Position numbers and translations under genes: made by a program
Notes under the pieces: model-generated
Told to the model about the DNA's origin: nothing
Databases searched by the model: none
The model's input: the letters and a program-made list of their open reading frames with translations, nothing else
In this document: piece after piece, positions 48,801 to 55,284 of the stretch
How the letters are laid out: every line of letters starts with the position of its first letter
Numbering within the stretch: position 1 is the first letter of the stretch
Source: Omphiscola glabra
Lineage: Eukaryota > Mollusca > Gastropoda > Lymnaeidae
Assembly: GCA_964017045.1 (NCBI GenBank)
Contig: OZ024797.1
Location: 11,873,062 to 11,937,061, forward strand
Reading direction: 5' to 3'
DNA length: 64,000 nt

Positions 48801-49241
48801 TTAAAATCTCACACAAGTGACCAGCGCACTTCATTAGCGTTAGCAGTTTCGGACACGGGTTAAATTTCGCCTTGTTCTATACACGAGCCAATGCATGATT
48901 TAATTTGAAAAGCTTTTGAATTCCGATCATTAAATTGCAATTTAAACTTTTGAGAAACGATAAATACATTTAAAGCTAAACATTTCTATGTTTATGACTG
49001 GGTGTCGAAGTGCCGACAAGCGTACATTTCTCTAAGAGTGTTCCTTTGAACACAAACACGGTGTTAGTATAGAGAAATTAATGCTAAATTATTGAACTCT
49101 GACTTAATTAGGAAGATCTAAATGAAAGTCGGTACCAACATTTTCAATTCTAGCATCTTCCCCACCACTTCACGCCCCCCTCCCCCACTCCTTTCCCCCC
49201 AACTACTTACAGGACTCCATGTGAAAGATCTCGTACTTCAT
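12694..49241 (-). CDS. Nuclear receptor with two DNA-binding domains (2DBD-NR), complete
   Basis: Ten minus-strand coding exons: 49241-49211, 38926-38316, 28696-28552, 27137-27031, 26485-26344, 18386-16018, 14595-14496, 14105-13845, 13297-13217, 12872-12694. Each has GT-AG borders and all phases agree, giving 4,026 nt and 1,341 residues. Order: A/B region (1-192) with a Gln/His tract and basic KKGWKRKREEK; DBD1 (193 to about 258); 14-residue linker; DBD2 (277 to about 345) ending GMSREAIKMGRPKK; Q/N/H/S-rich hinge (to about 1090); ligand-binding domain (about 1095-1325). It should act in the nucleus as a DNA-binding transcription factor. Receptors with two tandem DBDs are known from flatworms, molluscs and some arthropods; their ligand is not established. 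Odd features: P-boxes CLPCKS and CEGCKK, a short D-box in DBD1, a 2.37-kb hinge exon and a minisatellite built from a splice donor. Confidence 0.9.
13217..13297 (-). CDS. 2DBD-NR exon 9: LBD helices 8-9
   Basis: Acceptor ATTCTAACAG and donor TCAG|GTAAAA, phase 1 to phase 1. Encodes DCPGLIKPGVVCIVRDALLD then ALEAHIS. The D.PGL motif followed by V...(Q/R)...L.AL is characteristic of nuclear-receptor LBDs. Confidence 0.9.
13845..14105 (-). CDS. 2DBD-NR exon 8: LBD core
   Basis: Acceptor TTTAACTTCAG; donor TATAG|GTTAGT. The 86 codons include DIQDRISLGKHVGFGLMV, aligning with the helix 3-5 signature (DQI.LLK), then EFYDPEYKRF and DKTEASMLCAISM (D.tE..lL.AI.l). These place the fold in the nuclear-receptor LBD class although overall divergence is high. 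Confidence 0.9.
14496..14595 (-). CDS. 2DBD-NR exon 7: LBD helix 2/3
   Basis: Acceptor TATCCCCCAG; donor CCAG|GTAACT. Phase 0 in, phase 1 out. Encodes KKMPHDQLEHWHHIQRRIAR then HVVAGQRFCRNIP. It splices in frame to the neighbouring exons and has no other obvious motif. Confidence 0.85.
15369..15589 (+). repeat. Imperfect tandem repeats in 2DBD-NR intron 6
   Basis: Two copies of a module containing CTTTTATAATAATGGTTCA are followed by about four copies of a ~34-bp module containing GGGAGAGACTGAGGGTG. A long G tract follows at 15669-15684. Confidence 0.8.
16018..18386 (-). CDS. 2DBD-NR exon 6: hinge, very long, and LBD helix 1
   Basis: Acceptor TTAAATTCACAG at the 18386 side; donor GTCAAT|GTAAGT at the 16018 side. 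The first two bases complete Ala of GMSREA; IKMGRPKKGELSYRKPLKKN is the basic C-terminal extension of DBD2 and a likely nuclear localisation signal. Most of the 789 codons encode a Gln/Asn/His/Ser/Met-rich, probably disordered segment. It includes an IEELL motif (IxxLL, weak coregulator-box resemblance). The end, PERQKIIQDVLDAFDNLQKT, looks like LBD helix 1. The open frame continues past the acceptor into intron, so its upstream Met is not the start. Confidence 0.9.
18512..18745 (+). mobile_element. Probable hAT MITE
   Basis: Ends CAGGGGTTCTTAACC and TTTAAGAATCCCTG form hAT-type terminal inverted repeats. The flanking octamers TTTTACAC and TTTTAAAT match at six of eight bases. It lies in 2DBD-NR intron 5, about 125 bp upstream of the exon 6 acceptor. 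Confidence 0.6.
19922..20082 (+). mobile_element. MITE with 8-bp target duplication
   Basis: Ends CAGTGGCGTTGCTAG and GTAGCTACGCCACCG are inverted repeats. The flanking octamers GTGCAGAA (19914-19921) and TTGCAGAA (20083-20090) differ at one base. The 8-bp duplication and CAG end suggest hAT. Confidence 0.7.
20826..21756 (+). repeat. 22-24-bp TG-rich minisatellite with 306-bp higher-order repeat
   Basis: About 39 units of the type TGCATACGTGTGGGTGTCTG plus TGGT. Variant units (GCAGGCGTGTGTCTG, TGTATGTGGTGGCA) recur in the same order 306 bp apart (for example 21021 and 21327), so blocks of about 13 units were duplicated. The array is open in five or more frames on both strands; these frames are not genes. 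Alternating purine-pyrimidine runs could favour Z-DNA. Confidence 0.95.
21981..24515 (+). repeat. 20-bp minisatellite, about 126 copies, 2.5 kb
   Basis: Unit TTGACATTCACAATAGTGAG. From 21981 to about 24398 every unit is exactly 20 bp, so about 120 units are in register without an indel; only point variants occur. Variant strings recur at offsets of 760 and 820 bp (TTGACATTAACAATAGAGAT at 22181, 22941 and 23761), so there is a higher-order structure of about 38-41 units. Located in 2DBD-NR intron 5. Confidence 0.98.
24645..24820 (+). mobile_element. Non-autonomous hAT element, SPIN-like (copy 2)
   Basis: Starts CAGCGGTTCTCAACCTGTGG and ends GGTTGAGAACCACTC (last base changed from G). Flanks GTATAAAC (24637-24644) and GTCTAAAC (24821-24828) are an 8-bp duplication with one difference. 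The inner AAGACCATCGGAAAACACC and GAAGTAGCAACGAAAATAAT match what I recall of SPIN-type elements. Confidence 0.85.
25683..26223 (+). mobile_element. MITE with long inverted repeats, about 540 bp
   Basis: The left end GGGTCGTTCGTAAATTACGT and the right end (as GGGGTCGTTCGCAAATTACG on the minus strand) are imperfect inverted repeats of at least 30 bp. They are followed internally by C-rich tracts with TGTCACNNAGTGTCACAAAT on both sides. A TA flanks each end. No coding capacity. It ends about 120 bp from the donor of exon 5. Superfamily uncertain. Confidence 0.75.
26344..26485 (-). CDS. 2DBD-NR exon 5: DBD2 second zinc finger
   Basis: Acceptor TTTGGTGAACAG; donor GAAG|GTGAGC. Encodes KFFRRGLKENKAYTC, a canonical second finger (C-x5-C-x9-C-x2-C, closing CRYCRYQKC) and IYEGMSRE. 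Joined to exon 4 the P-box reads CEGCKK. The one base left over (G) joins exon 6 to make Ala in GMSREA. Confidence 0.95.
27031..27137 (-). CDS. 2DBD-NR exon 4: inter-DBD linker and DBD2 first zinc finger
   Basis: Acceptor AAACCCCTAG; donor TGTAAG|GTAAGT. After a split Glu codon it encodes KPEAVEPAEGQLL, then the first finger CKVCGD...CEGCK with C-x2-C-x13-C-x2-C spacing. The intron after the CEGCK lysine is a position used in many nuclear-receptor genes. Confidence 0.95.
27326..27509 (+). mobile_element. MITE with 8-bp target duplication
   Basis: Ends CAGACGCGTAGCTAAGG and AGCTACGTCTCTG. Flanking GTGTCATT (27318-27325) and TTGTCATT (27510-27517) differ at one base. Internal GGGCGC / GCGCC motifs mirror each other. 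Probably hAT-like, related by its ends to the element at 19922. Confidence 0.7.
27862..28472 (+). repeat. ~21-bp minisatellite, about 27 copies
   Basis: Unit near AACTAATTAACCAGCTCACT, with longer variants containing AAGTCAACTAAGTAACC. Blocks of variants are repeated (28224, 28320 and 28416 regions). The array ends about 80 bp from the donor of exon 3, so it occupies much of intron 3. Confidence 0.95.
28552..28696 (-). CDS. 2DBD-NR exon 3: DBD1 second zinc finger
   Basis: Acceptor TTTGTTTCCAAAG; donor AAAG|GTAAAT. The 48 codons start SFFIRCTKDGRPNFSNQC and include CDVLKGGRVRCQHC and RFQKCITAGMYRK. The first Cys pair of the finger is C-x3-C (CGGKC), two residues shorter than the usual C-x5-C D-box; the rest is normal (C-x9-C-x2-C). 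One base carries over to exon 4. Confidence 0.93.
29431..29615 (+). mobile_element. hAT MITE with perfect 8-bp target duplication
   Basis: Ends CAGGGCCGGCCCTAA and TAAGGCCGGCCCTG; target duplication ATTAGCGG at 29423-29430 and 29616-29623. GC-rich GGGGCC motifs inside. CAGGGCCGGCCC ends are common in hAT elements. In 2DBD-NR intron 2. Confidence 0.85.
29867..30295 (-). mobile_element. Solo LTR (copy 2, inverted relative to copy 1)
   Basis: Minus-strand relative of 29-494: shared segments include GGTCCGAT near CGCACAGTTCTTTATT, and ATGTGACTGAG. On this strand it begins TGTAAC and ends GTTACA. Flanking pentamers GTCAC and ATCAC match at four of five bases. Roughly 70-80% identical to copy 1 by eye, so an old family. 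Confidence 0.7.
30373..30650 (+). repeat. 46-bp minisatellite, 6 near-identical copies
   Basis: Each unit contains GTTGACCGAGCAGTTCGATC, ATTCTAAGCCACC and TACATGGTATT. Copies are essentially identical, implying recent expansion or homogenisation. 2DBD-NR intron 2. Confidence 0.97.
30730..31022 (+). repeat. 36-bp minisatellite, 8 copies
   Basis: Unit contains TTGAAATTTGGCAAACAAAG and AAGGTCATTTAAT. The 12-codon period keeps a frame open and reads LLKFGKQRRSFN repeatedly. It starts only 80 bp after the 46-bp array. No splice or coding context supports a protein. Confidence 0.95.
31985..32430 (+). repeat. Unclassified dispersed repeat, copy A
   Basis: Shares AGCGCAGTTAT, GGGAATTTTATTT, TTTGATAGAATGTGTTGTCA and CCCACCCACTTTTACAC with copies at 62620-63120 (plus), 39095-39370 (minus) and partial copies at 51900-52180 and 53310-53400. 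No TIR, LTR ends or coding region recognised. Confidence 0.65.
32925..35606 (+). repeat. 35-bp minisatellite, about 77 copies, 2.7 kb
   Basis: Unit contains ATAAGATCACATCCCACCCT and CTACATCACAATCAC. Common variants: CATCTCAC for CATCCCAC, CAAACAC for CAATCAC, CCCAAG for CATAAG. Strongly C-poor-G on this strand. 2DBD-NR intron 2. One displaced unit lies at 36991-37020. Confidence 0.98.
36402..36632 (+). repeat. 15-bp minisatellite, about 15 copies
   Basis: Unit near TCAGTGTAGTCGTAA with A/G and T/C variants. The 5-codon period gives spurious minus-strand frames rich in Tyr/Asp/Thr. Confidence 0.95.
37411..37478 (+). repeat. 17-bp repeat, 4 copies
   Basis: Unit near GACTTGCTTAGTTAAAT in 2DBD-NR intron 2. 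Confidence 0.85.
37878..38310 (-). repeat. Minisatellite derived from the exon 2 splice donor
   Basis: Read on the minus strand, the array directly follows exon 2 (ending 38316). First come about five modules of 43-46 bp, each repeating the exon end and intron start: TTGCTTGCCGTGTAAG|GTAAGTAGG then TCAAGGAATAT. Then come about nine 21-bp units (TTAGTTTGCTTGCCGTGTAA plus one T), closed by one more module with an intact donor. AAG|GTAAGT donors fall at plus-strand 38229, 38183, 38140, 38097 and 37886; a decayed module is near 38271. The 21-bp units stay in the reading frame of the exon (LVCLPCN repeated). Confidence 0.93.
38316..38926 (-). CDS. 2DBD-NR exon 2: A/B region and DBD1 first zinc finger
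   Basis: Acceptor TCTTTCCTCGCCAG, donor TGTAAG|GTAAGT. Two bases complete a Tyr codon begun in exon 1, then 203 codons follow in phase. Contents: PVSNSYGDIPLDESAPDLL, a His/Gln tract encoded by mixed CAA/CAG/CAC, a middle segment with KKGWKRKREEK, and the first DBD1 finger CDVCGEQ...VCLPCK with C-x2-C-x13-C-x2-C spacing. The usual receptor sequence at this place is CEGCK or CEACK; here it is CLPCK. The exon's last ~20 bases are the seed of, or were converted by, the adjacent minisatellite. Confidence 0.92.
39095..39370 (-). repeat. Unclassified dispersed repeat, copy C (inverted)
   Basis: On the minus strand it carries GCGCAGTTATCGGGAATTTT and GTGTTGCCATCGGCAACAAG, as in the copies at 31985-32430 and 62620-63120. 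Confidence 0.6.
39438..39566 (+). repeat. 19-bp minisatellite, about 6 copies
   Basis: Unit near ACCGGTAGCAAGTGACCAA. 2DBD-NR intron 1. Confidence 0.93.
40225..43158 (+). repeat. 37-bp minisatellite, about 79 copies, 2.9 kb
   Basis: Unit contains TTATGATCTCAGTACTATCG and ATTCGTCCCGTTTCATG. Nearly all units are the same length; recurrent variants (CATGCTATG, CATTTTATG, CGTTTCGTCC, ATCTTAG) are spread through it, suggesting block duplication. Largest array here; in 2DBD-NR intron 1. Confidence 0.98.
43734..44109 (+). mobile_element. MITE (hAT-like ends) carrying an internal minisatellite
   Basis: Ends CAGTGGCGTCACTAGGGG and TAGTGACGCCCCTG. Flanking octamers AGCTTCAG and AGCATAAG match at six of eight. 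A 23-bp tandem array (43872-44022) lies inside. Confidence 0.6.
43872..44022 (+). repeat. 23-bp minisatellite, about 6 copies
   Basis: Unit near AGCAGGGTGTCACCTGTCAC plus TAG, nested inside the MITE at 43734-44109. Confidence 0.9.
44192..44355 (+). mobile_element. MITE with perfect 8-bp target duplication
   Basis: Ends CAGTGGCGTAAC and GTTACGCCTCTG; CTGGTAAC at 44184-44191 and 44356-44363. Internal GGGCGCC motifs as in the element at 27326. 2DBD-NR intron 1. Confidence 0.8.
44605..45108 (+). repeat. 28-bp minisatellite, about 18 copies
   Basis: Unit contains GAAGATTTATGGTCAAAGTA and CTTCACAT. The variant CGCACTTCAAAAT appears twice about 190 bp apart, again pointing to block duplication. 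Confidence 0.96.
45751..45956 (+). mobile_element. hAT MITE
   Basis: Ends CAGTGGTCGGCAAACTC and TTTGCCGACCACTG. Flanks GCATATGC (45743-45750) and GCATAAGC (45957-45964) differ at one base. Confidence 0.85.
46032..46468 (+). repeat. 25-bp minisatellite, about 17 copies
   Basis: Unit contains GTGGTCGTAACTGCCGGAGA then GGGCA. GC-rich; gives spurious minus-strand frames in three phases because 25 is not a multiple of three. Confidence 0.96.
46674..46960 (-). other. Unrecognised minus-strand reading frame
   Basis: A non-repetitive stretch encodes, on the minus strand, HYKPIDPKVLGNAFCIRRSR then LDCSLQVPQCPALIDLIKWI and GAVKLNRIREIYPLKPSTK, ending at a stop near 46674. It looks more like real protein than the surrounding frames, but I recognise no family. 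It lies in 2DBD-NR intron 1 and has no clear splice context. A transposon remnant is the likeliest explanation. Confidence 0.3.
47030..49205. other. 2DBD-NR intron 1, proximal part, no supported gene
   Basis: Mostly AT-rich unique sequence. At about 47289-47324 there is one hAT-like end (GGTTGCCTACCCCTG) without a partner. About 48300-48720 is less AT-rich, non-repetitive and has a minus-strand donor-like ATCTCT|GTAAGAT near 48615. It could be an alternative first exon or regulatory DNA, but nothing confirms it. Confidence 0.35.
49211..49241 (-). CDS. 2DBD-NR exon 1: translation start
   Basis: ATG at 49241-49239 opens MKYEIFHMES, then a single T before a strong donor T|GTAAGT. T plus AC from exon 2 gives Tyr, so the phase fits. 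An in-frame TGA lies 14 codons upstream with no intervening ATG, which fixes the start. Base -3 is C (weak context); a second in-frame ATG (HMES) follows seven codons on. Support is splice phase, start and stop logic and CpG-rich DNA upstream; no transcript seen. Confidence 0.65.
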
Positions 49242-49439
49242 TAGTTTCGGTAACGAGGCACACAGACACCACTCCGAAGATCATGAAATCCCGATCACTA
49301 CATCACACAATAGAATCTCGGAGACATGGCAAAACTAGTTTCTCACGCGCAACGAATTTTTTTTTTTATAAAGACAACAACTCAACCAAAAAAAAAATGC
49401 TTTCTATTCCCCCCTCCAACATGACGATCACGCCTGGGT

Positions 49440-49700
49440 AAGGGAGAGAGAGGCGGTTGGGGAACGACGGTGTTACACTACCGACGGATTCAGCCAATAA
49501 ACCCACAGGGCCCGTGACAACGGCTTCCGCCGTATCAAACATGGCGCACTCCGTTTTAAACGCGGTGGCTAATGATAATGATGGCTGTTGCCGTCTGCGG
49601 TGGCCATTTCTTTGTCGTGATTGGCGGATGCGCCGCACGGCAAGGAGGCGGCTTGGCAATCACGGGACAATAACAATAGAACAAGTTCGGGTGTGAAAAA
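49440..49700 (-). promoter_or_regulatory. CpG-rich promoter candidate for the 2DBD-NR
   Basis: The most CpG-rich, non-repetitive sequence in the window, about 200-460 bp upstream of the start codon. It has a minus-strand CCAAT box (CCGCCAATC) and plus-strand AAACATGGCGC resembling a YY1 site. No TATA box recognised. Transcription start not determined. Confidence 0.4.
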
Positions 49701-50044
49701 AATGTTGATTAAAAAAAAAAACACAAAAAAAAAACGAAAGCCTTGTTACAGAAACATTTTGTTTTGGTTGAATTGTTTGCAGAATAAATGTGAACGACTC
49801 GCTCAGTTGCCACGCATTGACAAAACTGTTTTATTGTTAAGGAGACTTCACCTTGCTATTTACACAATTAATGTTTGAGTTTCTTGGTCGTCATACAGGC
49901 ATTGGCACGACAAGACCGGTTTCCTCAGACTAGTTGACTCAAAATATGCATTGATTGAGAGGGAAGTTGTTTGAAAGTACACACAACGATACTGAAACGT
50001 TGACTAATTGGCTAAAGCTCACATTGATCAACAAAATATATATA

Positions 50045-50205
50045 AAATACAAGATCACTTTAATCTACAAGATCACTTTCATAAACAATATCACTTTATC
50101 CACAAGATCAGTTTAATTTACAAGATCAATTTTATCTACAAGATCAATTTTAACTACAAGATCCCCCATGTCTACAAAATCACTTTAAACTACAAGATCA
50201 CTTTT
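50045..50205 (+). repeat. ~18-bp minisatellite, about 9 copies
   Basis: Unit near CTACAAGATCACTTTAAT, diverged copies. Upstream of the receptor promoter. Confidence 0.85.
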
Positions 50206-50238
50206 TATTGATAGTTGCAGGAAGAGGAAAAAAAAATC

Positions 50239-50378
50239 GTCACAGATATAGTGAGACACAGATATAGTGAGACACAGATATAGTGAGACACAGATATAGT
50301 GAGACACAGATATAGTGAGACACAGATATAGTGCGACACAGATATAGTGAGACACAGATATAGTGAGACACAGATATA
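50239..50378 (+). repeat. 16-bp minisatellite, 9 copies
   Basis: Unit ACAGATATAGTGAGAC, almost perfect. Confidence 0.97.
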
Positions 50379-51344
50379 TATATAAGTAATTTTCGAGCTT
50401 AATTCAAATGTTCAGAATTTGTAAAAAAAAAAATTAATTAATACAAAATTGCTTTGAGAACCCTTAATATCGACTCTATTTCATTTGGGAAAATGTGGTT
50501 GATTCCAATACCACCCTCTACTTCCAACAAAACCAACACACACACACACACGCCCACAAAATAAGGCAAACAAAAAACAAAATGAAAAGGATTGTTAAAA
50601 AATTGCACACAATGATGGTCAATGGCGTCAACGTGATAAGGAAAGGAAAATTCTTGTCCATCAACAACTTTCTGTACTGATTAAAAAAATATCTAGAGAC
50701 ATATTTTCCGCACACCACTGCACTGTTGTTAAACGTTGTCAATTTAAACGAAAGTGACTCCGCTATCTTTTTTTTTCTCCCCAACTGGCGATTCAAAAAT
50801 CTTCCTACACTATTTACACACTGGGTGAATATAATATCCACCATTATAAAATATAATAAGCAACCCCCCCCCCTTTCCCCCCCCCCCCACTTTAAACCTA
50901 ATCTTAACTGTGATTAAAACTCTAGCACTTTTGAGTTTTGCAAACCAGAGAATAATGCATTTTAAAGTAATTTCCAAAACCGAATAAAATTATGTATAAT
51001 TTACTAGAAAATATAACCCGGTGTTAACGGAATAATAGTAACATACAGCTAAAACTTCAATTAAAAAAAAAAAACTATTATATAAAATTCCCTTCCTATT
51101 TAGAATAAAAATTCGTACATATTAAAGATTGCATATATTTACATATAAGTATATTTATTCAATCAGATTTAAAATGATTCGATTTCGGTAAAATAAAACG
51201 AAAATCACTATTATTGTTTTTTACGAATCCGAATAGTACATACATTTTAACGTCGCGGCAATTGAACACACATTTACACGCTGTTTGGTGCAGTTATAGG
51301 GAATTTTATATTGCCACTCCAGTATTGAACTCAGAGTTACATTG

Positions 51345-51719
51345 CAGGGGTGGGCAAACTATGGCCCGCGAGCCGCATGCGGCCCGGCAGCTGATATTAT
51401 GCGGCCCTCGAAGGCATTTAGAAATTTAAAAAATGTATGGCTTTTTAAGTTATTTTGTTGAATTTTACAGAATTTCATATAACGTTATGATTGTTTTAAC
51501 ATTTTTTGATCAACTTTCTTTCTAACTTTCTATTTTTTTAAACAATCCTTGACTTTTGTCATGCAATGCTAAAATGCGAATTTACCGATTTTTATATAGA
51601 GAAATGTTTATCGACATGTAAAAATGAACATAATATACATGCGCGCCCCCCCCCCCCCCCCAAAATAGCTTTACAATTGTCAATGTGGCCCTCCGCATAA
51701 AAAGTTTGCCCACCCCTGG
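51345..51719 (+). mobile_element. hAT MITE, 375 bp
   Basis: Ends CAGGGGTGGGCAAACT and AGTTTGCCCACCCCTG with subterminal GCGGCCC / GGCCC motifs. Target duplication TTACATTG (or GTTACATT, the border G being shared) on both sides. Confidence 0.85.
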
Positions 51720-51899
51720 TTACATTGTGACATCAGCTTATTCTTATATACTAGTATAAATAAAGACCATCTTATATAATAGTTATATAAAGATCATCTT
51801 ATTAACTAGTTATATAAAGACCATCAAACAATGGCAGTGTATGAACTTTCCATCTACTAAAAATGTATTTGAGAAAACATGAACTCAAGTAACGCTGTT

Positions 51900-52180
51900 T
51901 ATAAATATCCCATGAATTAATACTACCCCGCCCCCCATCCACCGGGTACGTAACCGCACATTTTCTTACGCCTCTGAAACACAGTAAAATTATAATCTCC
52001 CATCCTTTTTTACATTGCTGATTTATTTCATCATTTTCAAATTGAGACTATAGCCGTGAAACAAAATTAAATATTGCGCATAAACGCAATAAGTGAATTT
52101 TTTAGAATCTCATTTAGCGCATTTATTGGAAATTTTATTTTGCACGCTATTGAACTCACCATTACTCCATTATAGAGAAT
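51900..52180 (+). repeat. Unclassified dispersed repeat, copy D (partial)
   Basis: Carries GAATCTCATTTAGCGCA and GGAAATTTTATTTTG, diverged from copies A and B. A further fragment with GGTATCGGGAATTTTATTTT lies at about 53310-53400. Confidence 0.5.
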
Positions 52181-52929
52181 TCTATTGATTTACTAGTTAT
52201 AGACTGACGGCTGCAATGCGTAAACTTCCCATATACTAATGTTTACTGAAAAAAACATGCCTACAAATAACTCATTTTATAAAACTCCCAATTAGTGCTA
52301 CCCCATCCCCCAACTACACCACTGCCCCTGAACTATATCAACATTTCAATGTGCTATCCCCCTTTTTCACCGCAGAGTTATTAAACCCTAACAGAGGCGT
52401 CGCCTTCGGTGGTATTTACTCTCATTTGATTTAATAATAGGGATTTTTATAGTGTGGCGAATTTTACTTTTCATTCGCTACAACTGTGGGCTATTTTGGA
52501 AAATAAAGATTGCCCACTTACGTCTAGAAATGATTATTCAATAATGATATGTTTCACAGCGTTCAGACGTCAAGTAACTTAACACCCAAACACAATGTTC
52601 TCATCTAAAAAGCCAAGCTGTCTTGCGCAACGCGTACAGGAGAGAAGTTCATTTTTGTGCACCACTAAAAACTAACATTACATGTTCACGACCGTCCTTG
52701 CCGCAACGCAAATATCATGTTTTAAAAAAAAAAAAAATTGTTTGTCTAAGTCATACAAGGAAAACTCCGGATCCAGGGCATTTCCTTATGGCCATAAATA
52801 CGTTTCTTCCATCCTACACACTCTCAGGAACATATCTCTCAAAAACAAAAATCTAATAAGCTTCATAATTATAGACATCTCACCACTTAAGTCACTACTT
52901 TCAATTACGGCAATAACCTTGTCAAAATT

Positions 52930-53302
52930 GAGACTATGCGTACGGCTGCATAGAAGGCTCTGCAACGGAATATCTGAAAGAACTGCTTTATAAACATGTA
53001 ACCTTAAAGAACCTGCGGTCCTCAGCTCAGTCCTTACTGAAAATTCCCAGTGTGGATGAACACAGAAAAAAGTCGTACGGAGTGCGCTCTTTTGAGGCGG
53101 TAGCGCCAAAGTTATGGAATAGTTTACCTCCATCTTTGAGGAGTACTGACAAGGACAGAAAATCATTTAGAAAACATTTAAAGACTTTTTTTGTTTAATA
53201 GATTTGAGTAAACCAGAGTACAGTGAGCATGCTAAAATAGCATGGATACCAGCGCTATAGAAGTATCCAATCAATCAATCAATCAATCAAATCAATCAAT
53301 CA
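52930..53302 (+). mobile_element. 5'-truncated LINE, 3' end with (AATC)n tail
   Basis: An in-frame piece encodes GSATEYLKELLYKHVTLKNL, then KKSYGVRSFEAVAPKLWNSL, PPSLRSTDKDRKSFRKHLK and TFFV-stop. This is the conserved C-terminal tail found after the reverse transcriptase in CR1/L2-like LINEs (APxLWNSLP...SFKxxLKTxLF). About 100 bp of 3' UTR then a tetranucleotide tail of AATC repeats follow. The upstream part is missing or degraded. Confidence 0.75.
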
Positions 53303-53451
53303 AAACATAAGAACAATTTACGCACCAAACACACTTGTGTTGTTTCTATGGATTTCATTTAAAGCAGGTATCGGGAATTTTATTTTGCACCCCATTGAAC
53401 TCATCTTACACACTAATTTCTTTCATGCAAAGATAATTACGTGTATTGATA

Positions 53452-53839
53452 ATGGACTACGATGAGTCGATTGTTTTGTCACGTGATAAGCGTAAGTACG
53501 AGTAAGACTTCAGATAGCCTGTCTGCAACACACTAGTCGCTAACAAATTTTTCTTCAAACAACTTTCTTCCTTTAATCATAACTGAATTATAATTATTGT
53601 CACATTTAATGAATGTCATTTAAAGAAACGCGTGTATTCAAGAATATTTTGAAAAGTAAAATTTTTAATTAACACTGGAGGAAGCGCTGATGGAGACAAA
53701 CGTGCTTTAAAATTAATGATAATGGCAATGGCTGATCAGCTGTTATCTGTTGTTATGTGTTGTTATGTGTAGCAGAAAGCCTTCCAATGGCTGGTACGTA
53801 TCACGTGACAAAACAAGGAAGTGACTCATCGTAGTCCAT
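53452..53839 (+). mobile_element. MITE with ~45-bp inverted repeats
   Basis: Left end ATGGACTACGATGAGTC then TTGTTTTGTCACGTGATA is mirrored at the right end (TATCACGTGACAAAACAA, then GACTCATCGTAGTCCAT). TA occurs on both sides (53450-53451 and 53840-53841), as for mariner-type elements. No coding capacity. Confidence 0.75.
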
Positions 53840-54499
53840 TACAAATAACTGATAAGAAGTTAATGTAAAGTTTTTAAAAAAATATATCAGCCGACTGACT
53901 TATAGTTATAGTGTCTTGTCCATATCTCTTCTCGGAGCTATTTTACGGACCACAGGTTGAGAACCACCGTCACCATGAGAACATGCTATAGTTAGACTCT
54001 TCCCCCGGAGTTGCCATTTAATTCTCTCCAAATGATAGCTCTTCGTTTATTTTCAAACTTTGCCACACAAATTACTAACTGAAAGTTACTTGTGAACCCA
54101 GCAGCCATTCATCTCTCACCTATCCGAGCTTGTCCCAGTTAAAGGCGGCGCCCAGAAGATCCGTCTATTTAAAGGTGGGGGTGTTTGCCCAATCGAAAAC
54201 AATTAAAAATAGATTTTTTACTGTAAAAAAAAAAGGGGGGGGGCAGGGTGAGGCCGCATGCACGTGAAATATGAATTTTTGAAAGTTGGGAGTGGGAAGT
54301 TGAGCAAATATCACGCGCAGACGAAAAGAACAGAAAAAGGTGGGGGGGGGGGGTGGTGGGGGGGTCGGGGGAGACGGGAAAGACTTCAAACAGTCCTATC
54401 GATTGGAGTTTTCTTTTTTAAAAAGGGGAGCGTACTTTTATTAGGTGGGACGGAGGATGTGCTGGGGCTTTACAGGTGAACTATGTTATTGTACCGACG

Positions 54500-54828
54500 G
54501 GTTGGCAAGGGGTGGGGATTGGCCAAGGGCTGGGGATTGATCAAGGAGTGAGGATTGATCAAGGAGTGGGGATTGATCAAGGAGTGGGGATTGATCAAGG
54601 AGTGGGTATTGATCAAGGAGTGGGGATTGATCAAGGAGTGGGGATTGATCAAGGAGTGAGGATTGATCAAGGAGTGGGGATTGATCAAGGAGTGGGGATT
54701 GATAAAGGAGTGGGGATGAATCAAGGAGTGGGGATTGATCAAGGAGTGAGCATTGATCAAGGAGTGGGGATTGATCAAGGAGTGGGGATTGATCAAGGAG
54801 TGGGGATTGATCAAGGGTGGAGATTGAC
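54500..54828 (+). repeat. 18-bp minisatellite, about 18 copies
   Basis: Unit ATTGATCAAGGAGTGGGG with few variants. Each unit has the palindrome TTGATCAA. In-frame period of six codons; frames open on both strands, not genes. Confidence 0.97.
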
Positions 54829-54926
54829 TAAGTGACTGTTATATAACTAAAATTCTGAAACCATCTTGTGATGACATCGTGTAATGTGAACAAATTTATT
54901 TAAAAATTAAGTTAAAAAATGAAAAT

Positions 54927-55284
54927 ATAACAGAGTCATATAACAGAGCCATATAACAGAGGCATATAACAGAGTCATATAACATAGCTATATAACAGAG
55001 CCATATAACAGAGGCATATAACAGAGCCATATAACAGAGGCATATAACAGAGCCATATAACAGAGGCATATAACAGAGCCATATAACAGAGGCATATAAT
55101 AGAGCCATATAACATAGCCATATAACAGAGGCATATAACAGAGGCATATAACAGAGCCATATAACATAGCCATATAACATAGCCATATAACATAGCCATA
55201 TAACATAGCCATATAACAGAGCCATATTACAGAGCCATATAACAGAGCCATATAACAGAGCCATATAACAGAGGCATATAACAT
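54927..55284 (+). repeat. 13-bp minisatellite, about 27 copies
   Basis: Unit CAGAGCCATATAA with CAGAGGC and CATAGCC variants. Confidence 0.97.
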
